Shown: positions 35,681 to 44,890, counted from the stretch's first letter. The stretch is DNA of 64,000 nt from Bacillus sp. ISL-51 (GCF_018613535.1 NZ_JAGGQB010000012.1:62001-126000); one strand, 5' to 3'. Program-made: numbers and translations. The notes: generated by a model from the sequence alone, not told the origin.

Positions 35681-35806
35681 ATGGGTAAAAAGCAGCGGAA
35701 CCGGGTCACCGGCCAGAAGAAGAACAACCACATTCCCGTATCAGACGTGATTGCGGCTGATGAAGCACACGGAAAAGAGCATTCTGCCGCTAAACGGAAG
35801 CCATAA
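35681..35806 (+). CDS. Small basic hydrophilic protein (41 aa)
   Basis: Frame starting MGKKQRNRVTGQKKNN and ending KEHSAAKRKP, strongly basic, no hydrophobic segment. AAGGAGGG is 6 nt before this ATG (another ATG directly precedes it), and a clean terminator follows 4 bases after the stop. The gene-sized layout supports it as real. Family not recognised. Confidence 0.68.
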   Translation: MGKKQRNRVTGQKKNNHIPVSDVIAADEAHGKEHSAAKRKP

Positions 35807-35807
35807 T

Positions 35808-35836
35808 AAAAAAATGCGGATATCTCCGCATTTTTA
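35808..35836 (+). terminator. Terminator of the 41-aa gene
   Basis: AAAAATGCGGA / TCCGCATTTTT with a 4-nt loop. Confidence 0.9.
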
Positions 35837-35842
35837 GTGGGG

Positions 35843-35875
35843 GACAGCAGCCGGCCTTTTAAGCCGGCTGCTGTC
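35843..35875 (-). terminator. Strong GC-rich hairpin directly after yodL
   Basis: Perfect 13-bp stem GACAGCAGCCGGC / GCCGGCTGCTGTC with a 6-nt loop ending one base before the yodL stop. There is no T-run on either side, so it may pause polymerase or protect mRNA 3' ends rather than terminate alone. Confidence 0.6.
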
Positions 35876-36196
35876 TCATTTAGGCTGTACGAGCAAACGG
35901 TTAATTTTACTCCACCCCGCAGGATCGAGCCTGTAATAGGTCTTCCCTTTTCTGCCTTCGTCTATGAGAATAACATCTCCGGTCGCTATAAACCTGGCTT
36001 GATAGTCGTTTGGGACCGTGTCAGGCACGTTAAAAACAGAAAATGCCCTTTTCAGTGCGTCTTGATGATTGTCAGCAGCCAGTTCAGTCCGATAGACGAC
36101 TTTGTATCCTTTTTTCTCGCCATATCGGGGTGTTTGAAAAATCGTCACATCGTAGGCACAAGTCTTCTTTTTAAACACAGGCAGCGATAACAGCAT
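35876..36196 (-). CDS. yodL: YodL, cell-shape-affecting protein
   Basis: 106 residues, the B. subtilis length, starting at ATG 36196 after GAGGGAGGG. A soluble, beta-rich protein (YDVTIFQTPRYGEKKGYKVVY; GKTYYRLDPAGW). In B. subtilis, overproduction of YodL disturbs cell shape through MreB/Mbl; the native role appears sporulation-linked. Nothing in the sequence gives an enzyme activity. Confidence 0.85.
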   Translation of the reverse strand: MLLSLPVFKKKTCAYDVTIFQTPRYGEKKGYKVVYRTELAADNHQDALKRAFSVFNVPDTVPNDYQARFIATGDVILIDEGRKGKTYYRLDPAGWSKINRLLVQPK

Positions 36197-36255
36197 CAAG
36201 ATCCCTCCCTCTTATTTCTTAATAGTATTAGCGTTTTTTCTCCTTTTTCCTCTTT

Positions 36256-36867
36256 CTATTTTTGTCGAAACGGATGATACTTTTCGTCAAAGAACGCAAA
36301 AAGCGAGACGAGGCAAAGCCCAAGACTGAAGCCGGCAAGGACGTCCGTCGGAAAATGCGCGCCCAGATAAATTCTGCTTATCCCTATTAAGATAACGAGA
36401 ATGCCGGTGCATACAGACACGATGCGCTTTTTTGCTGCAAAAAAGGGAACATGCTTGATGAAAAGGTAGGCGATAACGGGATAAATGACTGCCGCATTCA
36501 TGGAATGACCGCTCGGAAAACTGTATGACGTTTCATGGACAAGCGGTTCATAAGCAGGCCTGACCCGTTCGATCAGCTCTTTTACCTTTATGTTTATGAT
36601 CCGTTCAATCAGAAACACCAGCGGCACAAAAACAACATCCGGCGTCTTTTTGTAAAAATACAGCACCGCACACGACAGAAGAAGAAGAGGCAGTAAAACC
36701 GCGGTCGTGCCGAGCTCTGTTATCCACAGCATCACCTCGCTGACCCACGGCACCCTGAGAGAGACCGCTGCTTCTATCACCCGCTCATCAAAGAGCTGAA
36801 CGGCTTCGATTCGGATGGCCAGAGTTAACAATATAAATAATGTAAAGAGGCCGACTGGCTTGTACAA
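36256..36867 (-). CDS. yodM: PAP2-family phosphatase YodM
   Basis: 203-residue membrane phosphatase with about six helices. The three PAP2 motifs are visible: K(X)6RP as KELIERVRP, PSGH in SYSFPSGHSMNA, and SRIYLGAHFPTDV. Likely substrates are lipid phosphates such as phosphatidylglycerophosphate or undecaprenyl diphosphate, hydrolysed on the outer face. The start appears to be TTG at 36867 after GGGGGG. The length equals B. subtilis YodM. Confidence 0.9.
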   Translation of the reverse strand: MYKPVGLFTLFILLTLAIRIEAVQLFDERVIEAAVSLRVPWVSEVMLWITELGTTAVLLPLLLLSCAVLYFYKKTPDVVFVPLVFLIERIINIKVKELIERVRPAYEPLVHETSYSFPSGHSMNAAVIYPVIAYLFIKHVPFFAAKKRIVSVCTGILVILIGISRIYLGAHFPTDVLAGFSLGLCLVSLFAFFDEKYHPFRQK

Positions 36868-36904
36868 TGTTTTCCCCCCATTTTACATTCTGGGAGCCGA
36901 ATGA

Positions 36905-36932
36905 AAAAAACCGAAGTTTCTCACTCCGGTTC
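36905..36932 (-). terminator. Terminator of yozD
   Basis: AACCG / CGGTT stem followed by TTTTTTT on the minus strand; a short stem, so moderate support. Confidence 0.62.
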
Positions 36933-36939
36933 CGCGTTT

Positions 36940-37113
36940 TCAGTCTTCATCCAGCTCTTCGTCTATCATACATTTTTCTAATAAATAATCAAAGGTGATG
37001 TCGGCTATTTCAAAGATCTCCTCTTCACTCGGTATGTACCCGCGCTGAGCAAGCTGACTGTAAAAAAAATCAGCGATTTCTTCTGTGTCAATCACAAGAT
37101 CTATTTCTTTCAT
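36940..37113 (-). CDS. yozD: YozD, small acidic protein (57 aa)
   Basis: Frame MKEIDLVIDTEEIADFFYSQ ... ending DEELDED, strongly acidic and helical. AGGAGGGGGTG about 5 nt upstream of the ATG is a strong ribosome site. Length, composition and place between yodM and yodN match B. subtilis YozD (DUF-type, function unknown). Confidence 0.8.
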   Translation of the reverse strand: MKEIDLVIDTEEIADFFYSQLAQRGYIPSEEEIFEIADITFDYLLEKCMIDEELDED

Positions 37114-37232
37114 GCAAACACCCCCTCCTTTTTTATGGTTTATGAAAAAATCCCCCGAATTATACCCGAAAGTTCTAAACGTTTTTTCCTCTCATATACT
37201 TTTTAAAAAACAAGCCCCGGAGGAATAAAATC

Positions 37233-37376
37233 ATGATCACTAAAATGATGGCCGTATTGGACGGAGATGGATTTGATATCGTATTGGAAAAAGTGCTGAA
37301 AGGAATGTCTTTTGTCATCTTTGCCGGCTGTCTGCCCTGGTTTTTATATGTCGCCGTCCGTTTTTTTGCCGGCTAG
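37233..37376 (+). CDS. Small membrane protein (47 aa)
   Basis: Frame starting MITKMMAVLDGDGFDIVLEK, then a hydrophobic helix of about 20 residues (MSFVIFAGCLPWFLYVAVRF). CCGGAGGAATAAAATC precedes the ATG with good spacing. Its TAG and the TAG of convergent yodN lie in one CTAG, so the two genes overlap by four bases. Not recognised; could act as a membrane regulator or toxin-like peptide, but no evidence points to either. Confidence 0.62.
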   Translation: MITKMMAVLDGDGFDIVLEKVLKGMSFVIFAGCLPWFLYVAVRFFAG

Positions 37377-38053
37377 CTGAAATGCTCCCGCAGGCTTTCC
37401 AGCACAAATTTCATCATGTCTTTATACTCTTCGTCACCGAACATGTTATACAGGATCTTATAATCGTTATAAATATCAAGCAGCTCATCTACAATCGATA
37501 CCGCTAAAACATGCAGAGTATCGGGATCATCAGCATCGCCTTCAAACTGAAGAAGAGCAGACGTGACTGTATCCTCGCCGATCTCACGGGATGTCTCTCC
37601 AACATAGTGGACAAACAGCAGCTGATGCACAAACTGATCCATTTCATATTTTCTCAGAACCAGCGTGAGATCCTCTTCCTCCGTTTCAAGCCACTCTCCA
37701 TCTTTTAATCGAGTCAGCTCATAAATGATATCTTCCCATCCATCCTCTAAATACCTCCATATTTCTGTTCTGTGGCCGATGACACGGAACAATTCTTTTC
37801 CGTAGTCCTTTACATACACCACGTCGCCAATCAGAAATTCATATTCGATATCAAGTTTTTCCATATCAACAATAACGCCCTCATAATCTTTATAAAGCTG
37901 GATGGACGATTCAAAATAAAGCACTTCATTATGATTGACCTCGTAAAGATAATGTTTATCAATTTGATGAACCTTTGTAATGGTGCCGACGGTTCCGTAC
38001 ATCACGACGACCACGATATCTCCCACTTGAAATTTCGGTTTTTTTGGCTTCAT
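37373..38053 (-). CDS. yodN: YodN, protein with tandem SH3-like motifs
   Basis: 226 residues from ATG at 38053 (GGGGGAG upstream); the open frame further upstream lacks a ribosome site. Two related segments, VGDIVVVVMYGTVGTITKVH and IGDVVYVKDYGKELFRVIGH, look like KOW/SH3-type beta barrels, followed by a helical acidic C-terminal region. Place matches B. subtilis yodN. Function unknown. Confidence 0.83.
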   Translation of the reverse strand: MKPKKPKFQVGDIVVVVMYGTVGTITKVHQIDKHYLYEVNHNEVLYFESSIQLYKDYEGVIVDMEKLDIEYEFLIGDVVYVKDYGKELFRVIGHRTEIWRYLEDGWEDIIYELTRLKDGEWLETEEEDLTLVLRKYEMDQFVHQLLFVHYVGETSREIGEDTVTSALLQFEGDADDPDTLHVLAVSIVDELLDIYNDYKILYNMFGDEEYKDMMKFVLESLREHFS

Positions 38054-38165
38054 GCTGTCTCCCCCTTGCCGCGGACTGTCATACGCTATCGTATGCCGGC
38101 CGCCATTATTTCGCATGGGCATGAAAACCACAGGAAATATCCATTTATCCGCCTCTTCAAAATGA

Positions 38166-38191
38166 CAAAAAAACCGCACATTGTGCGGTTT
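38166..38191 (-). terminator. Terminator of the 92-aa membrane-protein gene
   Basis: AAACCGCAC-ATT-GTGCGGTTT with TTTTTTT on the minus strand. The same stem recurs at 39377-39402. Confidence 0.8.
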
Positions 38192-38221
38192 ACGTTTGAG
38201 TAAGTATCGGTATGATCTAGA

Positions 38222-38500
38222 TTAATCTTTATAAATATGATTTGAAGACATCCATTCTAAAAATTGCTGATACGGATAATAAACAGTGCCTTTCAATTCC
38301 ACTTTTGGTGCGTTAGGATACTTGTGTAACAGCTCCTTCACCTCATCTTTATGTAATCCAAGGTAATAATGCAAGTCTTTTTCTTTAATTAATGTCGGGC
38401 AGTCAGAATAACTTCCTTTCGGGTTTTTAAAATTTTTCAACCCTTCCCCAATGAAATAACCCATTAGAGCTAATCCAATTCCAATCCATAATGAATCCAT
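38222..38500 (-). CDS. Membrane-anchored small protein (92 aa)
   Basis: One N-terminal helix (SLWIGIGLALMGYFIGEGL) followed by a soluble domain with helix-turn-helix-like spacing (EKDLHYYLGLHKDEVKELL) and YPYQQFLEWM. AAGGAGAAAGGAG lies upstream. Not recognised as a known family; the soluble half resembles small DNA-binding or excisionase-like folds only in outline. Confidence 0.72.
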   Translation of the reverse strand: MDSLWIGIGLALMGYFIGEGLKNFKNPKGSYSDCPTLIKEKDLHYYLGLHKDEVKELLHKYPNAPKVELKGTVYYPYQQFLEWMSSNHIYKD

Positions 38501-38866
38501 TTAAAATACTCCTTTCTCCTTGATTAAACAAGCTTTTGAAAAAAATGATGATCTTGTCCCCGATTATACTGTAATATTCCATGTTTTTCCCTATATAAGT
38601 TTTCTGGTTTTTCTTTAAATTTTCTTTGGCGAAAGACTTATCTAACAAAAATCCCAAAAGGCTGCAGGACACTAATGATGATTAATATTATGCCACGATC
38701 AATTATTGTCATATATTATTACTGTCGGATCAGATCGCCTTGATCATATTTTGCAATTTTCAGCAGGTTTCTTGTTCAAGTAATGACGCGCATTAAACCA
38801 ATTAAATGAATAAACAAAAGACCGCTCCTGATCTGGAGCGGCCTTTTTACGCTGAGTTCAGGCTGC
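38501..38866. other. Intergenic region without visible gene
   Basis: About 365 AT-rich bases. Apart from the promoter region of the gene to the left and the terminator of the gene to the right, nothing was recognised on either strand. Confidence 0.5.
38817..38849 (-). terminator. Terminator of the VOC-family gene
   Basis: CCGCTCC / GGAGCGG stem with a 6-nt loop, T-rich in both directions. Confidence 0.85.
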
Positions 38867-39259
38867 CTAACCTTTCTTCAGTCCCTTTTTTTCCATCACT
38901 GCAAAGTAGTTTTTTTCATGATCAGCAAAGTTAAATACTCTGCCTGATGGCGTATTTACGATGTCTCCGACTGTAATGTTTTGGTCCGAAAAGTCTTTAT
39001 ATAACTTATCGAGATTTTCTGTAAAAAACATGATCGAAGGTGTTTTCAGGTTTAATTCCGGCTGCATTTTTGCAATGAATTCTTTATCATGAAGAATAAT
39101 ACTCGTTTCCGCTTCCTTTGTCGGAGCAATTTCGATCCATCTGAATCCTTGGCCGTTTTCATCAGAAACGACATTGAATCCTGCTTTTTCCGTCCAAAAT
39201 TTTAATGCCTCGTCTTGGTTATTCACATACAGCATGATTTGGCCGACTTGATTAATCAT
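38867..39259 (-). CDS. VOC (glyoxalase/bleomycin-resistance) family protein
   Basis: 130 residues from ATG at 39259 (GGGGAAG upstream). The double beta-alpha-beta-beta-beta pattern of the VOC superfamily is clear: QVGQIMLYVNNQDEALKFWT, GFRWIEIAP, PSIMFFTENLDKLYKDF and FNFADHEKNYFAVME (Glu near the end as a metal ligand). Members include glyoxalases, dioxygenases and antibiotic-binding proteins; the substrate here cannot be told. Confidence 0.83.
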   Translation of the reverse strand: MINQVGQIMLYVNNQDEALKFWTEKAGFNVVSDENGQGFRWIEIAPTKEAETSIILHDKEFIAKMQPELNLKTPSIMFFTENLDKLYKDFSDQNITVGDIVNTPSGRVFNFADHEKNYFAVMEKKGLKKG

Positions 39260-39376
39260 TTTTCTTCCCCGCTCTCTTCTCATTAATGACTTTTCTTTCG
39301 TAGATTTTATTATATATTATTTAACTGCTTTACTGATTATATTACCTCCTTTGTCCCGGCCTCTTACAAATGGAAG

Positions 39377-39402
39377 CAAAAAAACCGCACAATGTGCGGT
39401 TT
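39377..39402 (-). terminator. Terminator of yozE
   Basis: AAACCGCAC-AAT-GTGCGGTTT with a T-run on the minus strand. Nearly identical to the hairpin at 38166-38191. Confidence 0.82.
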
Positions 39403-39405
39403 TCA

Positions 39406-39630
39406 TCAGGCGTGATGCACCTCGGTCTCATATTTTTCCCAAGCTTCATCAAATGTCGACATTGTCTCTAAATAATCGGCGCTCAGTTCCAGGTAAGAAC
39501 TGAGCTCATGATAATCGCTTGAGGTTTTCGGGAAGCTGTGATCTTCATATGCCTTGTTTGCAAACCGGCTGATTGCGTCCTGCGGCTTAGGATGTCTGTA
39601 TTTCATCAAATAGTGGTAAAAGGATTTCAT
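39406..39630 (-). CDS. yozE: YozE, small SAM-like domain protein
   Basis: 74 residues from ATG at 39630, after AGGAGGGGAAACCC. A helical, soluble protein (KSFYHYLMKYRHPKPQDAIS ... FDEAWEKYETEVHHA) matching B. subtilis YozE in length and sequence. Family UPF0346; function unknown. Confidence 0.88.
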   Translation of the reverse strand: MKSFYHYLMKYRHPKPQDAISRFANKAYEDHSFPKTSSDYHELSSYLELSADYLETMSTFDEAWEKYETEVHHA

Positions 39631-39704
39631 GGGTTTCCCCTCCTGATGACTGTCTTTTGTTGTACTATTATACATTTCGAGTCTGAAATTACAACAAAAG
39701 AAAT

Positions 39705-39980
39705 TTAGGAGAAGTCAAAATAATTGCGTTTTAAGATGCGTTCGGTCTGCATCAGCTCTTGATACGTAAGGGTTTGCGGCAATTTTTTGGCATCAATTAA
39801 GAAAAGCTGATTTTCAATTTCTCCGATGACAGCCTCTTCTTGGTACGTCATCCCGCAGGAGTTGCAAGCGAGAGCCGGCGTCTCTGTAATCTCAATCGCC
39901 CTTGTGCCGTCAGGAAGCTCCCAATACACAGTCGCCGCGCACGGTGACGTTTTCAGATCATTACACCACTCGCATGGCAT
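39705..39980 (-). CDS. yokU: YokU family zinc-finger protein
   Basis: 91 residues. Two CXXC pairs, CEWC and CNSCG, form a YgiT-type zinc ribbon (about 3-45), with a helical C-terminal half. The ATG overlaps the kamA stop (TGATG), making it the last gene of the yodT-kamA operon by layout. The role is unknown; regulation of or partnership with KamA is inferred from coupling alone. Confidence 0.82.
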   Translation of the reverse strand: MPCEWCNDLKTSPCAATVYWELPDGTRAIEITETPALACNSCGMTYQEEAVIGEIENQLFLIDAKKLPQTLTYQELMQTERILKRNYFDFS

Positions 39981-41404
39981 CACGGCGACTCACCTGCCAC
40001 TTCCGACTCCGACCCTTCTTTCCCTTTTTTTTGCTGGGCTAAAAATTTCTTTTCTTTTAATTCATCTCTTTTTTCTCTGCGGTTTTTCAGCGTTTCATGT
40101 TCAGGATCTGACGTAAACGCTTTCCTTCTGTTGATCCTTGATACGTTTTCAGGGGTAAATGAAACTTCTTTGTCTGCGAAAATGGCGCTTAGGCCGACTG
40201 GCTCCCGTTTGTCACTGGTTCCCGGAAAGACGGATTCAAAATAGTCATCGGCCTGATTCGGGATATAGTTTTCCGGCTCAGGATAAGAGGTGATGACGCC
40301 CTCAAAATTTCTGAGCACGACCTTATCAGGGCTTTGGGACAGCAGATAATTCGGCTGCAGCGCGATTTTTCCGCCTCCGCCAGGGGCATCGACGACAAAA
40401 GTCGGCACCGCAAAACCTGTAGTATGCCCTCTCAATCCTTCAATGATTTCAAGACCTTTTGAGACCGGCGCCCTGAAATGCCCGATCCCTTCGGACAAAT
40501 CACATTGATAAATATAATACGGACGCACTCGGATTTTCACCAAATCATGCATGAGCTTTTTCATGATCGGCACAGAATCGTTAATGCCTGCTAAAATAAC
40601 GGCCTGGTTCCCGACCGGAACGCCAGCGTTGACAAGCTTTTCGCAAGCTGCAACCGATTCCTCCGTCAATTCAATGCTCGTATTAAAATGAGTGTTCAGC
40701 CAGACCGGATGATACTTTTTCAAAATTTCACACAGGTTATCCGTTATCCGCTGCGGAAAAACGACAGGCGCTCTCGTGCCGATTCGGATAATCTCAAGAT
40801 GCGGAATCTCGCGGAGGTTTTTTAAAATATATTCCAGGATTTGATCGTTAATCAGCAGACCGTCACCGCCGGAAATCAGACAGTCGCGTATTTCCGGTGT
40901 CTCCCGGATATAGGCGATCGCCGCGTCCAGCTGTTTTTTCGGCACACCCATACCGATCTGTCCGGAAAAGCGTCTGCGGGTGCAATAGCGGCAGTACATG
41001 GAGCATTGATTCGTCACCAGAAAGAGGACGCGGTCAGGATAGCGGTGCGTCAGGCCCGGTACAGGTGAATCCTCATCTTCAAAAAGAGGGTCTTCAAGGT
41101 CATATTTGGTTTTGTGCATTTCTTCTGACAAAGGGACAGACTGCATGCGAATCGGGCATCTCGGATTATCTGGGTCCATTAAAGATGCGTAATACGGCGT
41201 GATATTTAACGGGATGGTTTTTACAGACATGTTGACGCCTTCTTCTTCCTCTTCCGTTAAATGAATGACTTTTTTCAGCTCATCGACGGTCCTCACAGTA
41301 TGAGTCAGCTGCCACAGCCAATCATTCCACTTTTCTTCTGGAACGTCCTTCCACAGTTCAATCTCCTTCCAATGACGCTTCGGTTGAAACCATTTGTTTG
41401 CCAA
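39980..41404 (-). CDS. kamA: Lysine 2,3-aminomutase
   Basis: 474-residue radical-SAM and PLP enzyme converting L-lysine to L-beta-lysine. The iron-sulfur motif is CSMYCRYCTRRRF, followed by SGGDGLLI; the PLP lysine region and PGGGGKIAL lie toward the C-terminus. The last ~60 residues are Lys/Glu-rich. The start is TTG after AAGGAGG. With the acetyltransferase gene yodP upstream it forms the ablA-ablB pair that makes N-epsilon-acetyl-beta-lysine. Cytosolic and oxygen-sensitive in related enzymes. Confidence 0.95.
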   Translation of the reverse strand: MANKWFQPKRHWKEIELWKDVPEEKWNDWLWQLTHTVRTVDELKKVIHLTEEEEEGVNMSVKTIPLNITPYYASLMDPDNPRCPIRMQSVPLSEEMHKTKYDLEDPLFEDEDSPVPGLTHRYPDRVLFLVTNQCSMYCRYCTRRRFSGQIGMGVPKKQLDAAIAYIRETPEIRDCLISGGDGLLINDQILEYILKNLREIPHLEIIRIGTRAPVVFPQRITDNLCEILKKYHPVWLNTHFNTSIELTEESVAACEKLVNAGVPVGNQAVILAGINDSVPIMKKLMHDLVKIRVRPYYIYQCDLSEGIGHFRAPVSKGLEIIEGLRGHTTGFAVPTFVVDAPGGGGKIALQPNYLLSQSPDKVVLRNFEGVITSYPEPENYIPNQADDYFESVFPGTSDKREPVGLSAIFADKEVSFTPENVSRINRRKAFTSDPEHETLKNRREKRDELKEKKFLAQQKKGKEGSESEVAGESP

Positions 41405-41436
41405 ACGAATTCCTCCTTATGGATAAGCTCTAAAGT

Positions 41437-42273
41437 TTATAATGTCTTGCACCATACATTCATATTTTCCAGTCCTTCAGAAATCCGGCAGTTATTCACA
41501 AGCCTTCCTCTGTAGCTGTATCCCGCTTGATACAGTACGGCATTCATTCCATAGGACAAAGCGCGGGCCAGAGAAAAAAGATGAAATATCCCTCTCCCGG
41601 CTAGTTCCTGCTCCAACGCTTCAAACAGGCGGGCGGTTACGGCATTTCCCCTGAAATCCGGAAGCACTGCGCAATCCGTCATTTCAGCGTGCCCTAATAA
41701 AGGATTGATATCTGCGCTGGCCGCGCCAATGAGGCGATCCTCATCAAACACAGCAAAATAAATGGTGTTTTCCTCCATCGTCTTCCTGATATATGAAGGA
41801 TCAAAAACCGGCGTCGGGTAGGTGAGAAAAACGTTTTGATATAAGAGCGACAACCGGCTTGCATCTTTTGCTTCCGCTTTTCTGAGCGTCAGCGCTGTTT
41901 CTGTTTGGTTCATTCCCCGCGGCGGTTTTTCATATAACCTGTTCACAATCTCATCTTCTGATAAATATGAATCTGTCTGTCTCCGTTTCTCTGCAAGATA
42001 CCGGACCATTACGGCGGCCTCTCGCCCCATATAGTATCCGTCTATGACACCCTCGGTAACAAACAGTCGCTTTAAAAGCTCCGGTTCATCACGCCGTTTG
42101 GCAAAGACAATCACCTTTTGGGCGTCTTCTTTTTCTGCTTCTGCTAAAACAGCCGGCACAAGCTCCGTTATGTCACCTTCATAGCGAATGACTCTGATCC
42201 GTTCATTAAAACGGTCAGCGTCTATTTCGGCGAATACGCCTTCACCCTTCAATTCCTTTATCAGCCGGGTCAC
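41437..42273 (-). CDS. yodP: Beta-lysine N-acetyltransferase (AblB-type GNAT)
   Basis: About 278 residues. The N-terminal region (to ~130) is specific to AblB proteins; the C-terminal GNAT domain starts near [19 protein letters not shown], with acetyl-CoA binding around [18 protein letters not shown]. It should acetylate the epsilon amino group of the KamA product. The start is uncertain: the frame is open to 42333 inside yodQ; GTG at 42273 (GAGGGGG close upstream) is chosen because residues before it are only yodQ-overlap sequence. It overlaps yodQ by 32 bases. Confidence 0.85.
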   Translation of the reverse strand: MTRLIKELKGEGVFAEIDADRFNERIRVIRYEGDITELVPAVLAEAEKEDAQKVIVFAKRRDEPELLKRLFVTEGVIDGYYMGREAAVMVRYLAEKRRQTDSYLSEDEIVNRLYEKPPRGMNQTETALTLRKAEAKDASRLSLLYQNVFLTYPTPVFDPSYIRKTMEENTIYFAVFDEDRLIGAASADINPLLGHAEMTDCAVLPDFRGNAVTARLFEALEQELAGRGIFHLFSLARALSYGMNAVLYQAGYSYRGRLVNNCRISEGLENMNVWCKTL

Positions 42274-43543
42274 CCCCCTCTGCAATACCGCACCATTCCA
42301 TGATAAAGAGAGAAATGATTTTTGCTGCGTCAATTAATGCCGTGATTTCAATGTATTCATTTGCCTGATGAGCTGCTTTGACTTCTCCCGGGCCAAAGAC
42401 AATGACCGGCGTTTGACCGGCATGATGCAGGAGTCCTCCGTCCGTTCCCCATGGAGAGGCTTCATGGATCGGTTTTTCCGCCTTAATTTTTTCATATGAG
42501 GATTCCAGGGAGGAAATTAACGGATGCCCGTCTTTCAGGTCATTTGGCAGCCACTGGGCCCCAAACCATTCGATTTCAACCGGATGGTGTTTAAACCATT
42601 CATCCTGATATTCTAAGTCTTTCAGCCAATTTGTGAGTTCTTCCTTAACGGTCTCTGGCTTTTCATTCGGAGCTATGCCGCATCTGCCTTCAATTGTGAC
42701 CCGGTCCGCGACTGAAGACGGCCATGTGCCGCCGTGTACGGTGCCGATATTAATCGGAACGGGAATCGGAACATCCTGATAGAGCGGGTCCTTAATCCGG
42801 GCGTTGCGGACATTTTCCAGCTCTTTCAGGGCTGTAATGACGTGCAGGCTTTTTTCAATAGCGCTCACCCCTTCATAGCGGGTTCCGCCGTGGGCGGATA
42901 ATCCCCTGACCGTAATGCGGAACCACATCGATCCTTGCTGCTTCACAAACAGCTTTAAATTAGTCGGTTCGGGAATGAGCGCCCCGTCAGCCTTGTAGCC
43001 TCTCATTACCGCCGATAACGTTCCGGCGCCGCCGCACTCTTCATCTACGACACTTTGAAACAAGACATCTCCTTTTAAGGTGACCCCGCAAGCATCAAGC
43101 GCTTCTAACGCAAAAAGCAGGGCTGTATTGCCTCCTTTCATATCGGTTGAACCGCGGCCGTATATTTTCCCATCCCTTTCAACAGCCAAAAACGGCTCAT
43201 ACGTCCATGCAGCGGGATTTCCTTCAGGCACGACGTCGATATGTCCGTTCAGTATCAGTGATCTTCCTCCGCCTGCTCCCTTTTTTACGGCAACGATATT
43301 CGGGCTTTCGTTAAAGTCCTCCCGATCAGATATAAAATAAGGATGCTCTTTTAATTGTTTTACACTCGGCTCCCATACATCGATATCCATGTCAAACTGC
43401 CTGAGCTTTTCTAAAACGACAGCCTGAGCCTTAAATTCTTTCCGATACGTGCTTTTTTCCCCTATCAGCCGTTTAAGCAGGCGCACCGCTTTTTCTGCGT
43501 TCTCCTCCGCCCACTCAGTGACTTGCTTTTCCAATTGATCCAT
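42242..43543 (-). CDS. yodQ: M20-family deacetylase/peptidase YodQ
   Basis: 433-residue zinc amidohydrolase of the ArgE/DapE/ACY1 family. Metal and catalytic residues are in [31 protein letters not shown], and the late His in [14 protein letters not shown]. It removes acyl groups from amino acids; in this operon acetyl-lysine derivatives are plausible (inference). The ATG at 43543 follows GAGGGGGG; 14 bases separate it from yodR. Confidence 0.9.
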   Translation of the reverse strand: MDQLEKQVTEWAEENAEKAVRLLKRLIGEKSTYRKEFKAQAVVLEKLRQFDMDIDVWEPSVKQLKEHPYFISDREDFNESPNIVAVKKGAGGGRSLILNGHIDVVPEGNPAAWTYEPFLAVERDGKIYGRGSTDMKGGNTALLFALEALDACGVTLKGDVLFQSVVDEECGGAGTLSAVMRGYKADGALIPEPTNLKLFVKQQGSMWFRITVRGLSAHGGTRYEGVSAIEKSLHVITALKELENVRNARIKDPLYQDVPIPVPINIGTVHGGTWPSSVADRVTIEGRCGIAPNEKPETVKEELTNWLKDLEYQDEWFKHHPVEIEWFGAQWLPNDLKDGHPLISSLESSYEKIKAEKPIHEASPWGTDGGLLHHAGQTPVIVFGPGEVKAAHQANEYIEITALIDAAKIISLFIMEWCGIAEGGDPADKGIEG

Positions 43544-43557
43544 GCACAGGCCCCCCT

Positions 43558-44211
43558 CTAAGAAAAACATTCATCTAAAATAACTTCGGCATCTGTTGTA
43601 CGTATCACATCTTCTATTGTTGAGTCATTCAACAGCTCTTTTAAGACAAACTTTTCTTCTTCTATGCTGAGCACGGCCTTCTCCGTAATAATGAGGTTCG
43701 CACAGCCCGCCGCCGTAAGCGGCAGTGAACAGCTGTCGACTAATTTAGGCCGGCCCTTTTGATCAGTATGGCTCATGACGACTACCACTTTTTTCGCGCC
43801 TTGAGCAAGCTCCATCGCCCCGCCCATTCCGGGCACTTTCTTCCCGGGAACGAGCCAATTGGCAAGATCGCCCGTTCGGCTTACCTGCAATGCGCCTAAA
43901 ATTGTGATGTCAATCAAACCTTTCCTGATCATGGCAAAAGACAGCCCTGAATCAAAATAAGAGGCTCCCTTCACCGCACTGACAGGATAACCGGCGGCGT
44001 TGCACAATAACGCATCCTCTTTTCCTCTCTCAGGGGTTCCGCCTATTCCGAGAACGCCATTTTCAGCCTGCAGCATCACCTCTGTGTCCGCCGGCAGAAA
44101 ATTCGGCACCAAGGAAGGAATGCCGATGCCGAGATTGACGATCATGCCAGAAACAATCTCACGGGCGGCCCGCCTTGCGATCTGTTCTCTTTCCTCTATT
44201 CCCAAGCCCAT
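43558..44211 (-). CDS. yodR: CoA-transferase subunit B
   Basis: 217-residue beta subunit of a 3-oxoacid/butyrate-acetoacetate CoA-transferase. The active-site Glu lies in [13 protein letters not shown], with [10 protein letters not shown] and [18 protein letters not shown]. It moves CoA between acyl-CoA and a free acid together with YodS. ATG at 44211 is chosen over GTG 44217 because AAGGAG sits 10 nt upstream and the length matches B. subtilis. It overlaps yodS by 16 bases. Confidence 0.92.
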   Translation of the reverse strand: MGLGIEEREQIARRAAREIVSGMIVNLGIGIPSLVPNFLPADTEVMLQAENGVLGIGGTPERGKEDALLCNAAGYPVSAVKGASYFDSGLSFAMIRKGLIDITILGALQVSRTGDLANWLVPGKKVPGMGGAMELAQGAKKVVVVMSHTDQKGRPKLVDSCSLPLTAAGCANLIITEKAVLSIEEEKFVLKELLNDSTIEDVIRTTDAEVILDECFS

Positions 44212-44885
44212 TTCCACTTCACTCCTTCACTTTGCACGACACCTTCTACAAACACGCCAGGAGTTACAATATGCTCGCTGTTCAGTTCGCCGGCGGGGAC
44301 AATCGTAACCGCCTCGGCGAATGTTCTTTTTGCAGCAGCCGCCATCAGCGGATTCATATTACGTGCGGTTTTGTCATATGTCAGGTTTCCGAATTCATCA
44401 GCGACGTGTGCGGAAACAAAGGCAAAATCAGCTGTCAGCGCTTTTTCAATTAAATATGGCCTGCCATCCAGCATAACAGTGTCTTTTTTTTCGCAGACGG
44501 TTTTGTTATCAATCCCGATATCAGTTAATATACCGCCGAGCCCCGCGCCCCCTGCCCGAATCCGTTCGGCAAGCGTCCCTTGAGGAGAAAATTCCACCTC
44601 CAATATTCCGTCGGTCATTTGTTTGCCGGCTACGGGGTTTGAGCCGATATGGGAAGCGATCAGCCTTTTCACCCGCTTATGAACGATGAGCGGGCCGATT
44701 CCGATTTCCGGAAACCCCGCATCATTACAGATGACGGTAAGCCCTTTGACCCCTCTTTCCAATATCGCTTCAATCAGTGACGGAGGAGAGCCGACTCCCC
44801 CGAAGCCGCCGAACATAAGGACAGATTCGTCATGAACATCGGCAATTGCGGCATCAATATCGACCGTTTTATTAAAAATAGACAT
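44196..44885 (-). CDS. yodS: CoA-transferase subunit A
   Basis: 229-residue alpha subunit of the same CoA-transferase, with the glycine-rich CoA-binding segment MFGGFGGVGSPPSLIEA and the later GTLAERIRAGGAGLGG. Subunits A and B are both needed for activity. It sits five bases after the yodT stop, in the same operon. Confidence 0.93.
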   Translation of the reverse strand: MSIFNKTVDIDAAIADVHDESVLMFGGFGGVGSPPSLIEAILERGVKGLTVICNDAGFPEIGIGPLIVHKRVKRLIASHIGSNPVAGKQMTDGILEVEFSPQGTLAERIRAGGAGLGGILTDIGIDNKTVCEKKDTVMLDGRPYLIEKALTADFAFVSAHVADEFGNLTYDKTARNMNPLMAAAAKRTFAEAVTIVPAGELNSEHIVTPGVFVEGVVQSEGVKWKWAWE

Positions 44886-44890
44886 TCAGC

